Positions 7,911 to 15,810 of a stretch of DNA of 46,384 bases are shown here, one piece after another. The notes under the pieces were generated by a model. It saw only the letters and a program-made list of their open reading frames with translations. It made no database searches and was not told the origin of the DNA. The first letter of the stretch is position 1; the number at the start of each line of letters is the position of its first letter. The position numbers and the translations under genes are program-made. Source of the stretch: Bradyrhizobium uaiense (GTDB lineage Bacteria; Pseudomonadota; Alphaproteobacteria; Rhizobiales; Xanthobacteraceae); assembly GCF_010811875.1 (NCBI RefSeq), contig NZ_VKHP01000042.1, forward strand, positions 1 through 46,384, written 5' to 3'.

Positions 7911-9234
7911 TCCGCTGCGTCTGTTGCTGACGCGCGGCAACGAGGCCGAGCTTGGGCTCGTGCCATTGCGGCTCGGTCCCGCGCCGGTCCTGCTGGTGAA
8001 TGATCCGGATCTGATCCGCCCGATCCTCAAGGCGCCGGAGACCGACATCGGCAAAGGCAAGCTGATCAAGAAGCTTTCGCCGGTGCTGGGCCGCAGCTCG
8101 CTAATGCTGAGCGGCGAGGAGCACAAGCGGCGGCGGGCCGTGCTGCAGAAGCACATGGCCAAGGGCAGCGTCGAGAAATTCCTGCCGCACATGTGCGCCG
8201 AGATCCGCGCGGTCGGCGCAAGGCTGGCGCGGCTCGGGTCGTTCGATCCGCACCATGTCACCGCGATGCTGGCGCTGCGCACTATCTGCGTCGCGATCTT
8301 CGGCTCCCAGGTGATGTCGTCAGGCGACGAGGAGGCCCTGGTTCAGGCCGTCGGCGTGATCGAGGACGATCTGGCGGAAGAGATGTTCCGCGCGTTGCCG
8401 TTCGGTCCCGTGGCCTGGTACCGGCGCCGGCAGAACCGGGTCTGCGCCAAGCTTGCGATGTCGACGGTGGTGCAACGTCTGCGCAGCAAGGCGGGCTCGA
8501 GCAGCGCGCTGCGGGATCTCGAGGCGCTCGGCCTGACCGATCGCGATCTCGAGGACGAGATCCTGACCTTGCTGCTGGCCGGCCATCACACCGCGGGTTC
8601 GACCGCGGCATGGATGTTCTACCAGATGGCCGCCAATCCCGCTTTGATGGACGACATCGCCGACGAGGCGGCGGAGTGCCTCGGCGATGACGGCGAGCTG
8701 CGGCTTGACGCGGTGAAGCACGCCAATCTGAGCGCGACGCTGGTCAAGGAGGTCTGCCGGCTCTATCCCAGCGCCTGGTGGTTCTCGCGCGAGGTGATGC
8801 AGCCGGTGACGATCGGCGGCCGCGAGCTCAAGGTCGGCACCTCGCTGCTGATCTGTCCCTGGCAGTTGCAGCGCGATCCCAGGCATTTCCCGGATCCGGA
8901 CCGCTTCCTGATGACGCGGCGCTACAACACCGATGCCTACATCCCGTTCGGCGCCGGCCCGCGCGCCTGCGCCGGGATGGGAGTTGCGATGCTCGAGCTG
9001 CAATTGCTCGCGCTCGAGATCGCAGCCGCCTATCGCTTCACGGGTGTCAGCCCGAATCCGGCGCCGTGGCCGAAAGCCTCGGTGACGCTCGTGCCGCCCC
9101 CCATGACGATCGATATCGAAGTCCGCGAGATGCCATCGCGCATCCTGCATCTCGGCGAGGATGCCGAGCGGCTGCCATACATTCCATCCGCCAGCGCGGC
9201 GTCCATCAGCACACTACAATCGGTATCCCAATGA
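7870..9234 (+). CDS. Cytochrome P450 encoded in the quorum-sensing operon
   Basis: A 454-aa soluble bacterial P450. The heme loop FGAGPRACAG (F360 to C367) gives the thiolate ligand C367; the K-helix ExxR is E294-V-C-R297; the DPDRF meander element is present. The I-helix motif is A237-G-H-H-T241, where the usual acid before the threonine (AGxD/ET) is histidine; this changes the residue pair that normally delivers protons to iron-bound oxygen. The ATG at 7870 has GGAG at 7859-7862 and lies inside the luxI reading frame (41-bp overlap). The stop overlaps the next ORF by four bases. No ferredoxin or reductase gene is adjacent. Its substrate could be the signal, its acyl precursor or a quorum-controlled metabolite; none is shown. 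Confidence 0.93.
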   Translation: MPHMFSDVRAFQRDPLRLLLTRGNEAELGLVPLRLGPAPVLLVNDPDLIRPILKAPETDIGKGKLIKKLSPVLGRSSLMLSGEEHKRRRAVLQKHMAKGSVEKFLPHMCAEIRAVGARLARLGSFDPHHVTAMLALRTICVAIFGSQVMSSGDEEALVQAVGVIEDDLAEEMFRALPFGPVAWYRRRQNRVCAKLAMSTVVQRLRSKAGSSSALRDLEALGLTDRDLEDEILTLLLAGHHTAGSTAAWMFYQMAANPALMDDIADEAAECLGDDGELRLDAVKHANLSATLVKEVCRLYPSAWWFSREVMQPVTIGGRELKVGTSLLICPWQLQRDPRHFPDPDRFLMTRRYNTDAYIPFGAGPRACAGMGVAMLELQLLALEIAAAYRFTGVSPNPAPWPKASVTLVPPPMTIDIEVREMPSRILHLGEDAERLPYIPSASAASISTLQSVSQ

Positions 9235-9491
9235 CAACACACATCACGACGGCCGGCATCGGGCAGAGGGCCATGGATCAAGTGCAAGTGCGCAGTTTGC
9301 GCGACGTCATCGCGGTGCTGATCGAGCAGCGCAGCATCGTGACGGCTTCCGGTGCGAGCTTCGCCGCACATCTGCTCGATCTCGCGATCATGCAGCTCAG
9401 GCTCAACGTCAACGATATCACGGCGGAGGAATTGACCGGCCTGTCCGACTACGTCGGCGCGGAGTTTTCCAGGGACAAGTCCTCGCATTGA
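9231..9491 (+). CDS. 86-aa helical protein of unknown function, last gene of the luxI-P450 operon
   Basis: The ATGA overlap with the P450 stop (9231-9234) makes translational coupling very likely. The 86-residue product is predicted to be mostly helical and soluble, with two amphipathic helices (VRSLRDVIAVLIEQRS and SFAAHLLDLAIMQLRLNV) and a C-terminal ITAEELTGLSDYVGAEF helix. There is no signal peptide, cysteine or known catalytic motif. I do not recognise a family. It could be a partner of the P450 or a small regulator; neither is supported directly. Confidence 0.75.
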   Translation: MTTHITTAGIGQRAMDQVQVRSLRDVIAVLIEQRSIVTASGASFAAHLLDLAIMQLRLNVNDITAEELTGLSDYVGAEFSRDKSSH

Positions 9492-9492
9492 T

Positions 9493-9545
9493 CGCGTCAA
9501 AACAAGAAGTCGGAGCTTCGGTTTCGATTCAATCGAAACCGAAGC
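9493..9545. repeat. Dispersed palindromic element, free copy
   Basis: CGCGTCAAAACAA (9493-9505) is followed by a perfect 15-bp stem, 9515-9529 pairing with 9531-9545. The conserved leader and the position of the hairpin match the element inside ssuC (27689 onward), but the stem bases differ in compensated pairs. It begins two bases after the 86-aa ORF stop and may act as the 3' end hairpin of the quorum-sensing operon; no T-tract follows. Confidence 0.75.
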
Positions 9546-9546
9546 C

Positions 9547-9597
9547 CTAGTCCTGCGTCGCCCCCAGCGCCTTCATCGTGGCGCCGGCGGCGAATGC
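9547..9597 (-). repeat. Direct repeat copy 1: detached duplicate of the ybaK 3' end
   Basis: This 51-bp stretch matches 11278-11328 at 48 of 51 positions (differences at 9563, 9594 and 9595). It starts exactly at the CTA corresponding to the ybaK stop codon. It therefore encodes the last 16 codons of ybaK without the rest of the gene. The pair flanks a 1.7-kb segment. Confidence 0.85.
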
Positions 9598-9615
9598 CGG
9601 GATCGCCTCCTCCCT

Positions 9616-10244
9616 CTAGTCACCGATGGTAGCGAGACCACCGCGGATGCCGCGCGCGTTGGACAGCCGAACGACCAACTCCGCATGGCGCCGCAGCGGA
9701 GCCAATGTGTCGCGAACATACTGTCTGAGCTGATCGTCGGCCGCGACGCTCGCGTAGTCGGTGAAGATCGTAATGTCCCATGCGTGCATGACGCGCTGAC
9801 GAATGAGGAAGTAACGGACCAGCTGATCGGTCGGCAACGCCTGGATCAGATCGAGCTGGCTTGCTCGACTGGCGAAAGGTTGCAGGGCAGTGTTATGTTC
9901 AAGCCGGCGGCGATTGAACGAAGTCTATCGATGCCCAGCTGGTGACCGTCCCGGACCACTTTTCCGAGTTCCTCGATATCCGGGTCGCTGACACGTTCGA
10001 GCACAATTTCCGCCAGCGCGCGTTCGCGCAGCGCGCCTTGATGCTCCTCGATCACGAAATGCTTGTCGCTGATGGACCGAGACTGTTCAGCCGACAGATT
10101 GAGCTGCTTGATTTGCGCCTGCTCGTCCAGCACCGCGCAGCCCAGGTCTCGTTTCTGCACTCGTTTGTCAGATGCGGCCTGACCGGTTGAAGCAGCGAAT
10201 GCGCAGACAGTTGCAAATACCGCAGCGGCCCTGACTCCCCACAT
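9616..10244 (-). pseudogene. Frameshifted DUF4142-type secreted protein
   Basis: The 5' part (10244 to 9846) encodes a signal peptide (MWGVRAAAVFATVCAFAAS) and a helical region that fits the first half of DUF4142 (ALAEIVLERVSDPDIEELGK, then VRDGHQ and TLP). It stops at a TGA near 9846. The second half of the domain (ALPTDQLVRYFLIRQRVMHAW, ending TLAPLRRHAELVV) continues in a different frame from about 9850 to the TAG at 9616. One small indel near 9846-9850 would join them. DUF4142 proteins are predicted periplasmic or outer-membrane helical bundles of unknown role. It is either a decayed gene or a sequencing indel. It is divergent from the LysR gene. Confidence 0.65.
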
Positions 10245-10318
10245 GGCGTCACTCCTCTTCGTTCTTGAGACGATGCGGAGCGTTTAGCTATTCAATTGGT
10301 CGATATATAGTGCAATGT

Positions 10319-10337
10319 TTCGACATAATTGATCGAA
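10319..10337. promoter_or_regulatory. Candidate LysR-type operator
   Basis: TTCGA-N9-TCGAA lies ten bases upstream of the lysR start in the region shared with the divergent DUF4142 pseudogene. A related TCGATATA stands about 20 bases away. The spacing is of the kind LysR proteins bind, but no experiment is implied. Confidence 0.35.
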
Positions 10338-10346
10338 GGATACGAT

Positions 10347-11240
10347 ATGTCGTTGCATGTCTCCTTGGAGCAGTGGCGCACGCTGGTTGCCGTCGTTGAT
10401 GCCGGCGGCTACGCCCAGGCCGCGGCTCGGCTTCACAAGACCCAGTCGTCGATCAGCTACGCGATTCAGCAGATCGAGGATCGGCTCAGCGTCGTGATTT
10501 TCCAGATCGAGGGCCGCAAGGCCGAACTCACGGAGACGGGGCGCGTGCTCTATCGCCGTGCAAAGGCCCTCGGCGAAGAGGCCGAGCGCATCGAGCGGAC
10601 CGCAGGCAAGCTCGCCCAGGGCAGGGAGCCGCTGGTATCTCTGGCCGTCGAAAGCCTGTTTCCGATCGGACTGTTGCTGGACTCCATGGAGCGATTTTCG
10701 CAGGAGGTCCCCGACACCCGGATCGAATTGTATGAATCGGTGATGGGCGGGACCGACGAGTTGCTGTCGGAACGACAAGTCGACCTCGCGATCTGCGCAG
10801 ATACGATCCCAGCCGGTTTCGCGGGCGATTTCCTCATGCCCTATCGCGCAGTCGCAGTGGCGGCGCCGTCGCATCCACTGCACCATCTGAAACGCAATCC
10901 GGTGCTGGACGATCTGCGCGGGCATACTCATCTGATCATCCGCGACAGCGGCACGCGACGCACACGCGAAGGTGCGTGGGATGTGGCCGAGCAACGCTGG
11001 ACCGTCAGTCACCGGACGACGTCGATCCGCGCGGCATGTATGGGGATCGGATTCGCGTGGTATGCGGAGGACTGGATCCAGGACAAACTCCGAACCGGAC
11101 AGCTCGCGCAACTCCGCTTGACAGAAGGAGCAGAGCGGCGTGGCGCCTTGTATCTCGTCTATTCAGACCCGGATGGGGCGGGCCCAAGCGCACGGCGCCT
11201 CGCTGACATCATCCGGGAGAACGCCGCCAAACCGGCGTAG
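10347..11240 (+). CDS. LysR-family transcriptional regulator
   Basis: A 297-aa LTTR. Residues about 6-65 form the winged HTH (LEQWRTLVAVVDAGGYAQAA, LHKTQSSISYAIQQIEDRLS, LTETGRVLYRRAK). The remainder is a two-lobed effector-binding domain with the TRIELYESVMGG and VDLAICAD strands typical of the family. The ATG at 10347 follows GAAGGA at 10335-10340. It lies in the 1.7-kb segment bounded by the ybaK-end direct repeats, divergent from the broken DUF4142 gene. If the broken gene was its target the regulator may now act elsewhere. Effector unknown. Confidence 0.92.
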   Translation: MSLHVSLEQWRTLVAVVDAGGYAQAAARLHKTQSSISYAIQQIEDRLSVVIFQIEGRKAELTETGRVLYRRAKALGEEAERIERTAGKLAQGREPLVSLAVESLFPIGLLLDSMERFSQEVPDTRIELYESVMGGTDELLSERQVDLAICADTIPAGFAGDFLMPYRAVAVAAPSHPLHHLKRNPVLDDLRGHTHLIIRDSGTRRTREGAWDVAEQRWTVSHRTTSIRAACMGIGFAWYAEDWIQDKLRTGQLAQLRLTEGAERRGALYLVYSDPDGAGPSARRLADIIRENAAKPA

Positions 11241-11277
11241 GTAGTGTGCGGCCGTGACGTTGAGGCACGGGTTGCAT

Positions 11278-11328
11278 CTAGTCCTGCGTCGCCACCAGCG
11301 CCTTCATCGTGGCGCCGGCGGCGAGCGC
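11278..11328 (-). repeat. Direct repeat copy 2: 3' end of the intact ybaK gene
   Basis: This is the in-place 3' end of ybaK, matching 9547-9597 with three differences. With copy 1 it brackets the DUF4142/LysR segment. Confidence 0.85.
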
Positions 11329-11760
11329 GGCGTCGTTCGGATCGATCTCGATCTGAAGGCCGCGCTGGCCGCCGTTGACGAACACGGTGACATGGGTGAG
11401 CGCGGTCTCGTCGATCGCGGTCGGCACCTTCTTCTTCTGGCCGAACGGGCTGATGCCGCCGACATGGTAGCCGGTCAGCCGCTCGGCATCGGCCGGGCGC
11501 ATCATCCTGGCCGACTTGCCGCCGAAGGCTGCGGCAAGCTTCTTCATGCTGACCTCGCAATCGGACGGCACCACCGCGCAGACCGGCTTGCCGTCGACTT
11601 CCGCCATCAGCGTCTTGAGCATCCGGTTCGGGTCGACGCCGAGTGCCTCCGCCGCCTGCAACCCGATGCTCTCGGCATTGGAATCGTAGACATAGGTGTG
11701 GAGCCTGAAGGCAATGCCCAGCTTCCGCAGCGCTATCGTCGCTTGTGTCGAATTGGGCAT
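11278..11760 (-). CDS. ybaK: YbaK/EbsC-type Cys-tRNA(Pro) deacylase
   Basis: A 160-aa free-standing editing domain that hydrolyses mischarged Cys-tRNA(Pro) made by prolyl-tRNA synthetase. Family features are the conserved lysine in RMLKTLM, the [21 protein letters not shown] segment, and [15 protein letters not shown] with the GGxSPFG loop. The length is normal for the family. The ATG at 11760 is preferred over an upstream in-frame alternative (11814) because the domain begins right after it. Its final 16 codons are duplicated 1.7 kb away. Confidence 0.9.
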   Translation of the reverse strand: MPNSTQATIALRKLGIAFRLHTYVYDSNAESIGLQAAEALGVDPNRMLKTLMAEVDGKPVCAVVPSDCEVSMKKLAAAFGGKSARMMRPADAERLTGYHVGGISPFGQKKKVPTAIDETALTHVTVFVNGGQRGLQIEIDPNDAALAAGATMKALVATQD

Positions 11761-12108
11761 GGACCCCGCCGGTTGATACGGCCGAATGATCGCCGCAATG
11801 GGCCCGGCGATCAATCGGCCGTATGGTCGGCCTCAGGCCGCGCCAACATTAAATTCCCGCGAGGGCGGCATAACCCGGCGCGGCATGGAATTTTCAGGGG
11901 ATATCAAAGGGTTGTAGCTCGTCTAAAAGGCGTAAACGACCCCGTTCTTGCTTGCGCAGCCGACCCGCTTCCGTTATCCGGTAGGCGCCTTGCGTGCGCG
12001 GCCGGGCGCCGTGATTTGGGCTGGGCATATCAATGCATGATCGCTGTGGGCGGACGCGTTTTCGCCGCGATCATGGTCTCTGAAACACCTGAAGGGAACA
12101 TCTTCGCA
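11761..12108. other. 348-bp ybaK/purA divergent intergenic region
   Basis: It holds the promoters of ybaK (leftward) and purA (rightward). I see no gene, repeat or clear riboswitch. GAAGGGAA at 12091-12098 is the purA ribosome binding site. Confidence 0.5.
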
Positions 12109-13401
12109 ATGGCCAATGTTGTCGTCGTCGGCGCCCAGTGGGGCGACGAAGGGAAGGGCAAGATCGTCGACTGGCTGTCGGAACAGGCCGACATCGTCGT
12201 GCGCTTCCAGGGCGGCCACAATGCCGGCCATACGCTCGTGATCAATGGCCAGACCTACAAGCTGGCGCTGCTGCCGTCCGGCGTGCTGCGCCCGAACAAG
12301 CTGGCGGTGATCGGCAATGGCGTGGTGTTCGATCCGCAGGCTTTCCTCGACGAGGTCGCCAAGCTGAAGGGGCAGGGGGTTGCGGTCGGTCCCGATAATC
12401 TCAGGATCGCCGAGAACGTCACGCTGATCCTGCCGCTGCATCGCGAGCTCGATTCCTTGCGCGAATCCTCCAACGCCATCACCTCGATCGGCACCACCCG
12501 CCGCGGCATCGGTCCGGCCTATGAGGACAAGGTCGGCCGTAGAGCCATCCGCCTGATGGATCTCGCCGATCTCGATACCCTGCCGCACAAGATCGACCGC
12601 CTGCTGGCGCACCACAATGCGCTGCGCCGCGGTAACAATCTGGAGGAGATCGACGGCAACAGCATCCTGGCCGAGCTGTCGGCGCTGGCGCCGAAGCTCC
12701 TGCCCTATGCCGAGACGGTATGGCGGCTGCTGGACCTCAAGCGCCGCGAGGGCAAGCGCATCCTGTTCGAGGGTGCGCAGGGCGCGCTGCTCGACGTCGA
12801 CCACGGCACCTATCCCTATGTGACGTCGTCCAACACGGTGGCGGCGCAGGCCGCGACCGGCACCGGCCTTGGCCCGGGCGCGGTCGGCTATGTGCTCGGC
12901 ATCTGCAAGGCCTACACCACCCGCGTTGGCCAGGGCCCGTTCCCGACCGAGCTGAACGACGAGATCGGCGAAGAAATCGGCCGCCGCGGCAAGGAATTCG
13001 GCGTCAACACCGGGCGCAAGCGCCGGGTCGGCTGGTTCGATGCCATGCTGGTGCGGCAGACCGTCCGGACCTGCGGAATTGCCGGGCTGGCGCTGACCAA
13101 GCTCGATATTCTCGACGGGTTCGACAGCATCAAGGTCTGCATCGGTTACAAGCTGGACGGCAAGGAAATCGACCATCTGCCGGCGGGCGAGGGTGCACAG
13201 GCCCGCATCGAGCCGATCTACGAGATCATCGAGGGCTGGAAGCAGCCGACCGCCAATGCGCGGTCCTGGGCGGACCTGCCGGCCCAGGCCATCAAGTATG
13301 TCCGCCGGGTCGAGGAACTGGTGGGGTGTCCGGTCACCCTGCTATCCACCAGCCCGGAACGTGAAGATACTATTCTGGTACAGAATCCGTTCGAGGCTTA
13401 A
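12109..13401 (+). CDS. purA: Adenylosuccinate synthetase
   Basis: A 430-aa enzyme that condenses IMP and aspartate using GTP, the first committed step from IMP to AMP. The GTP loop [11 protein letters not shown] lies at residues 8-18 with its catalytic aspartate. Further landmarks are GGHNAGHT, the [17 protein letters not shown]-binding loop, [20 protein letters not shown], and the C-terminal [12 protein letters not shown] with the arginines that bind IMP. Length is standard. The start at 12109 follows GAAGGGAA. The next gene begins 34 bases after the stop and may share the transcript. Confidence 0.98.
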   Translation: MANVVVVGAQWGDEGKGKIVDWLSEQADIVVRFQGGHNAGHTLVINGQTYKLALLPSGVLRPNKLAVIGNGVVFDPQAFLDEVAKLKGQGVAVGPDNLRIAENVTLILPLHRELDSLRESSNAITSIGTTRRGIGPAYEDKVGRRAIRLMDLADLDTLPHKIDRLLAHHNALRRGNNLEEIDGNSILAELSALAPKLLPYAETVWRLLDLKRREGKRILFEGAQGALLDVDHGTYPYVTSSNTVAAQAATGTGLGPGAVGYVLGICKAYTTRVGQGPFPTELNDEIGEEIGRRGKEFGVNTGRKRRVGWFDAMLVRQTVRTCGIAGLALTKLDILDGFDSIKVCIGYKLDGKEIDHLPAGEGAQARIEPIYEIIEGWKQPTANARSWADLPAQAIKYVRRVEELVGCPVTLLSTSPEREDTILVQNPFEA

Positions 13402-13435
13402 CGGGATATTACCTATATCCTCCAATTGTGTGGAA

Positions 13436-15028
13436 ATGGCTGACTACTACCCGCTGATCGCCCGTGCCATCGCCGGATTGGACCCAACCGCCCCCGGCGA
13501 AGCTCGCCGCGCGCTGTACGCGCGGGCGCGCACGGCGCTGATCCAACAGCTCCGCGGCGTACAGCCTCCGCTCTCCGAGTCCGAGATCACCCGCGAACGC
13601 CTGTCGCTGGAAGAGGCGGTTCGCAAGGTCGAGTCCGAGGCCGCGCAGCGCGCCCGCGAGGCCTCGCGCCCCGGCGGCGCCGCGCGCAGCAACGATGCGC
13701 TGCGCCGTGCCAATGCAAGACCGCCGGAGGCAAGCCCAAGACCGCCGGAGGCAAATATAAGGCCGCCCGAGGCCGGTTCCGTCGACAATGCCGCCCGTCC
13801 GCGGCCTCCGGCCGAGCCGCGTCCGCCGCGCAATCTGCGCCCCGACGCGCCGCCGGTCCCGCCGCGGCCGCAGGTCTCGCCGGGTCCCGATAACCAGGCG
13901 CCGCAAACCCGGCCGCCGGGTCCGCCGCGCCGCGGTCCGGAAGGCGCACCGCCGCCGGTGCCGCCGGCAGCGCCGGGCGTGCGTGGCTTCCGCGACATCC
14001 CCGCCGACGCCGACGATCTCGGACGTGCCGCGGCGCAAGCCAGCCGCAACGCGCGCAAGACCTACGCCAACGTGCCGTCGCCCTCGCCGGAATTCGACCG
14101 GCTCGAGCCGAGCCTTGAGAACCGCGGCGGCGATCCCGAGGCTTCCTACTCCTACGATGAGTCGATCGAGGAGGCGGAGCGCTACACGCCGCAGCCGCCC
14201 CAGGCTCCGCCGCCGCAACGGTCGCGGGTCGGCAATGCCGAGCGCGCGCCGAAGCAGCCGCGCGTCGGGTCGATGTTCCCGTTCAAGACGGCGATCGTGA
14301 TCGGCATCCTGCTGATCCTGGTCGGCACTGGAATCCTGTTTCGGCAGCAGGCCATGACCCTTGTCAGCAGCCTGTTCAAATCCTCCGCCCCCGTCGAGGC
14401 GCCGAAGGATGCCGCGGCGACGCCTTCGAGCAAGAAGATCACCGACCGCGTCGGCCAGCCCTCGTCGTCGGGCGAGCCGGTCGCTCCGGTGGCGCAGCGC
14501 GTGGTGCTCTATGACGAGGACCCGTCGGATCCGAAGGGCAAGCAGTATGTCGGTTCTGTGGTCTGGCGTACCGAGCAGGTCAAGGGCTCAGGCAACCAGA
14601 AGCCCGACATCGCCGTGCGCGCCGACATCGACATCCCCGATCGCAAGTTCAAGATGACGATGTCGTTCCGCCGCAACACCGACACGTCGCTGCCGGCGAG
14701 CCATACCGCGGAATTGACCTTCATCCTGCCGCAGGACTTCGCCAATGGCGGCGTCGGCAACGTGCCGGGCATCCTGATGAAATCCAACGAGCAGGCGCGC
14801 GGCACCCCGCTGGCCGGGCTCGCGGTCAAGGTCACCGACGGCTTCTTCCTGGTCGGCCTCTCCAACGTCGACGCCGACCGCTCGCGCAATCTGCAACTCC
14901 TCAAGGAGCGTTCTTGGTTCGACGTGCCGTTGGTCTACACCAACCAGCGCCGCGCCATCATCGCGATCGAAAAGGGCGCCCCCGGCGAGCGGGCGTTTAA
15001 TGACGCGTTCGCGGCGTGGGGCGAGTAG
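13436..15028 (+). CDS. Proline-rich single-pass membrane protein of unknown function
   Basis: A 530-aa protein with an unusual plan. Residues 1-75 form a charged helical head (MADYYPLIARAIAGLDP, then repeated alanine/arginine). Residues about 90-210 are proline-rich and include three RPPEA tandem repeats. A single membrane helix lies at about 284-303 (TAIVIGILLILVGTGILF), and a roughly 200-residue domain follows that should be periplasmic, with strands such as PDIAVRADIDIP and HTAELTFILPQDF. I do not recognise the family. Its closeness to purA is probably positional. An envelope-linked role is a guess from topology. Confidence 0.75.
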   Translation: MADYYPLIARAIAGLDPTAPGEARRALYARARTALIQQLRGVQPPLSESEITRERLSLEEAVRKVESEAAQRAREASRPGGAARSNDALRRANARPPEASPRPPEANIRPPEAGSVDNAARPRPPAEPRPPRNLRPDAPPVPPRPQVSPGPDNQAPQTRPPGPPRRGPEGAPPPVPPAAPGVRGFRDIPADADDLGRAAAQASRNARKTYANVPSPSPEFDRLEPSLENRGGDPEASYSYDESIEEAERYTPQPPQAPPPQRSRVGNAERAPKQPRVGSMFPFKTAIVIGILLILVGTGILFRQQAMTLVSSLFKSSAPVEAPKDAAATPSSKKITDRVGQPSSSGEPVAPVAQRVVLYDEDPSDPKGKQYVGSVVWRTEQVKGSGNQKPDIAVRADIDIPDRKFKMTMSFRRNTDTSLPASHTAELTFILPQDFANGGVGNVPGILMKSNEQARGTPLAGLAVKVTDGFFLVGLSNVDADRSRNLQLLKERSWFDVPLVYTNQRRAIIAIEKGAPGERAFNDAFAAWGE

Positions 15029-15227
15029 CAAGGCTCGCTCTCATCTCCTGCACGATGTCGTCGCCCGGCTCCGTCCGGGCGATTCCGTATCGCAGCGACG
15101 TCAGCGGCATCAGGTTGTTGCAGCGCATTCGACGCAGAGCCCCGGAACATTGCCGGGCGCTGTCGATTTTCCCTAGAACCGTTGCGTGACTGCGTTACAC
15201 TTGGCCAACGTCGGGCTAGGGCACGCC

Positions 15228-15662
15228 ATGAAACGCTATCTGATCTTCGCAGCCATCGGGCCGTTCATCGGCGGCTTCCTGCTGCTGCTGATGACCACCT
15301 ATCAGTCCGGCTACTGGACCGAGTCCAATGGCGGCGAGGTGACGAAGCTGTTCGTCGTGTTCGCCAAGTCGCTGCAATACAATTATCTGTTCGGCATCGT
15401 GCCGTCGCTGATGTTCGGCGCGATCGACGACATCCTGATGCATGTGCGGCGGATCTCGCCAACGGTGCGGATGCTGCTGGTCGGCGCGGTGGCGTTCGTC
15501 GGCGCGGCGCTGACCTACGCTTCGCACGGCTCCGAAAGCGGCGCGGTGCAGTTCATCCTGTACGGGCTGGTCGGCTTCATCCCGGGCGTGATCACGTCCT
15601 GGCTCGCCCACAAATATGCCGAAGAGCTGCATGCGCCGGCAGAGCCGGCATCCCAGCATTAG
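15228..15662 (+). CDS. Four-helix inner-membrane protein (DUF5413-like)
   Basis: A 144-aa protein with about four membrane segments (residues 4-22, 47-64, 82-98, 106-124) and short loops. The ATG at 15228 has GGGCTAGGG just upstream; an earlier start at 15186 adds no conserved-looking sequence. The family name is from memory of similar short proteins and was not checked. Function unknown. It is separated from the Pit gene by 148 bases that contain a Pho box, so the two are probably independently transcribed. Confidence 0.7.
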   Translation: MKRYLIFAAIGPFIGGFLLLLMTTYQSGYWTESNGGEVTKLFVVFAKSLQYNYLFGIVPSLMFGAIDDILMHVRRISPTVRMLLVGAVAFVGAALTYASHGSESGAVQFILYGLVGFIPGVITSWLAHKYAEELHAPAEPASQH

Positions 15663-15720
15663 AGGCGTTACGCTAACTTTATCAATGCATTAGACGCTGG
15701 CCGCAAGCCGGCGCGCTATC

Positions 15721-15749
15721 CTTCATACAACCGTCATACAGACGTCATG
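15721..15749 (+). promoter_or_regulatory. Pho box (PhoB site), three direct repeats
   Basis: CTTCATA, CGTCATA and CGTCATG occur at 15721, 15732 and 15743 with exact 11-bp periodicity (7-bp half-site plus 4-bp AT-rich spacer), the layout of PhoB half-sites (consensus CTGTCAT). It ends 61 bases upstream of the phosphate transporter start. Regulation by phosphate limitation is inferred. Confidence 0.75.
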
Positions 15750-15810
15750 CAAACGTAGTCCCAATGTCACATGGCCGCTTTTGTCCTCCCGCGGCCATGA
15801 GGGCGATCAT

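Noticed and set aside
9547..11328. The repeat-flanked segment considered as an insertion sequence
   Set aside because: No transposase, no terminal inverted repeats, and the flanking repeats are 51-bp copies of a gene end rather than a short target duplication.
11254..12108. A long open frame upstream of and in frame with purA
   Set aside because: It overlaps ybaK antisense, has no purA-like sequence, and the purA domain starts exactly at the ATG at 12109 behind a good ribosome binding site.
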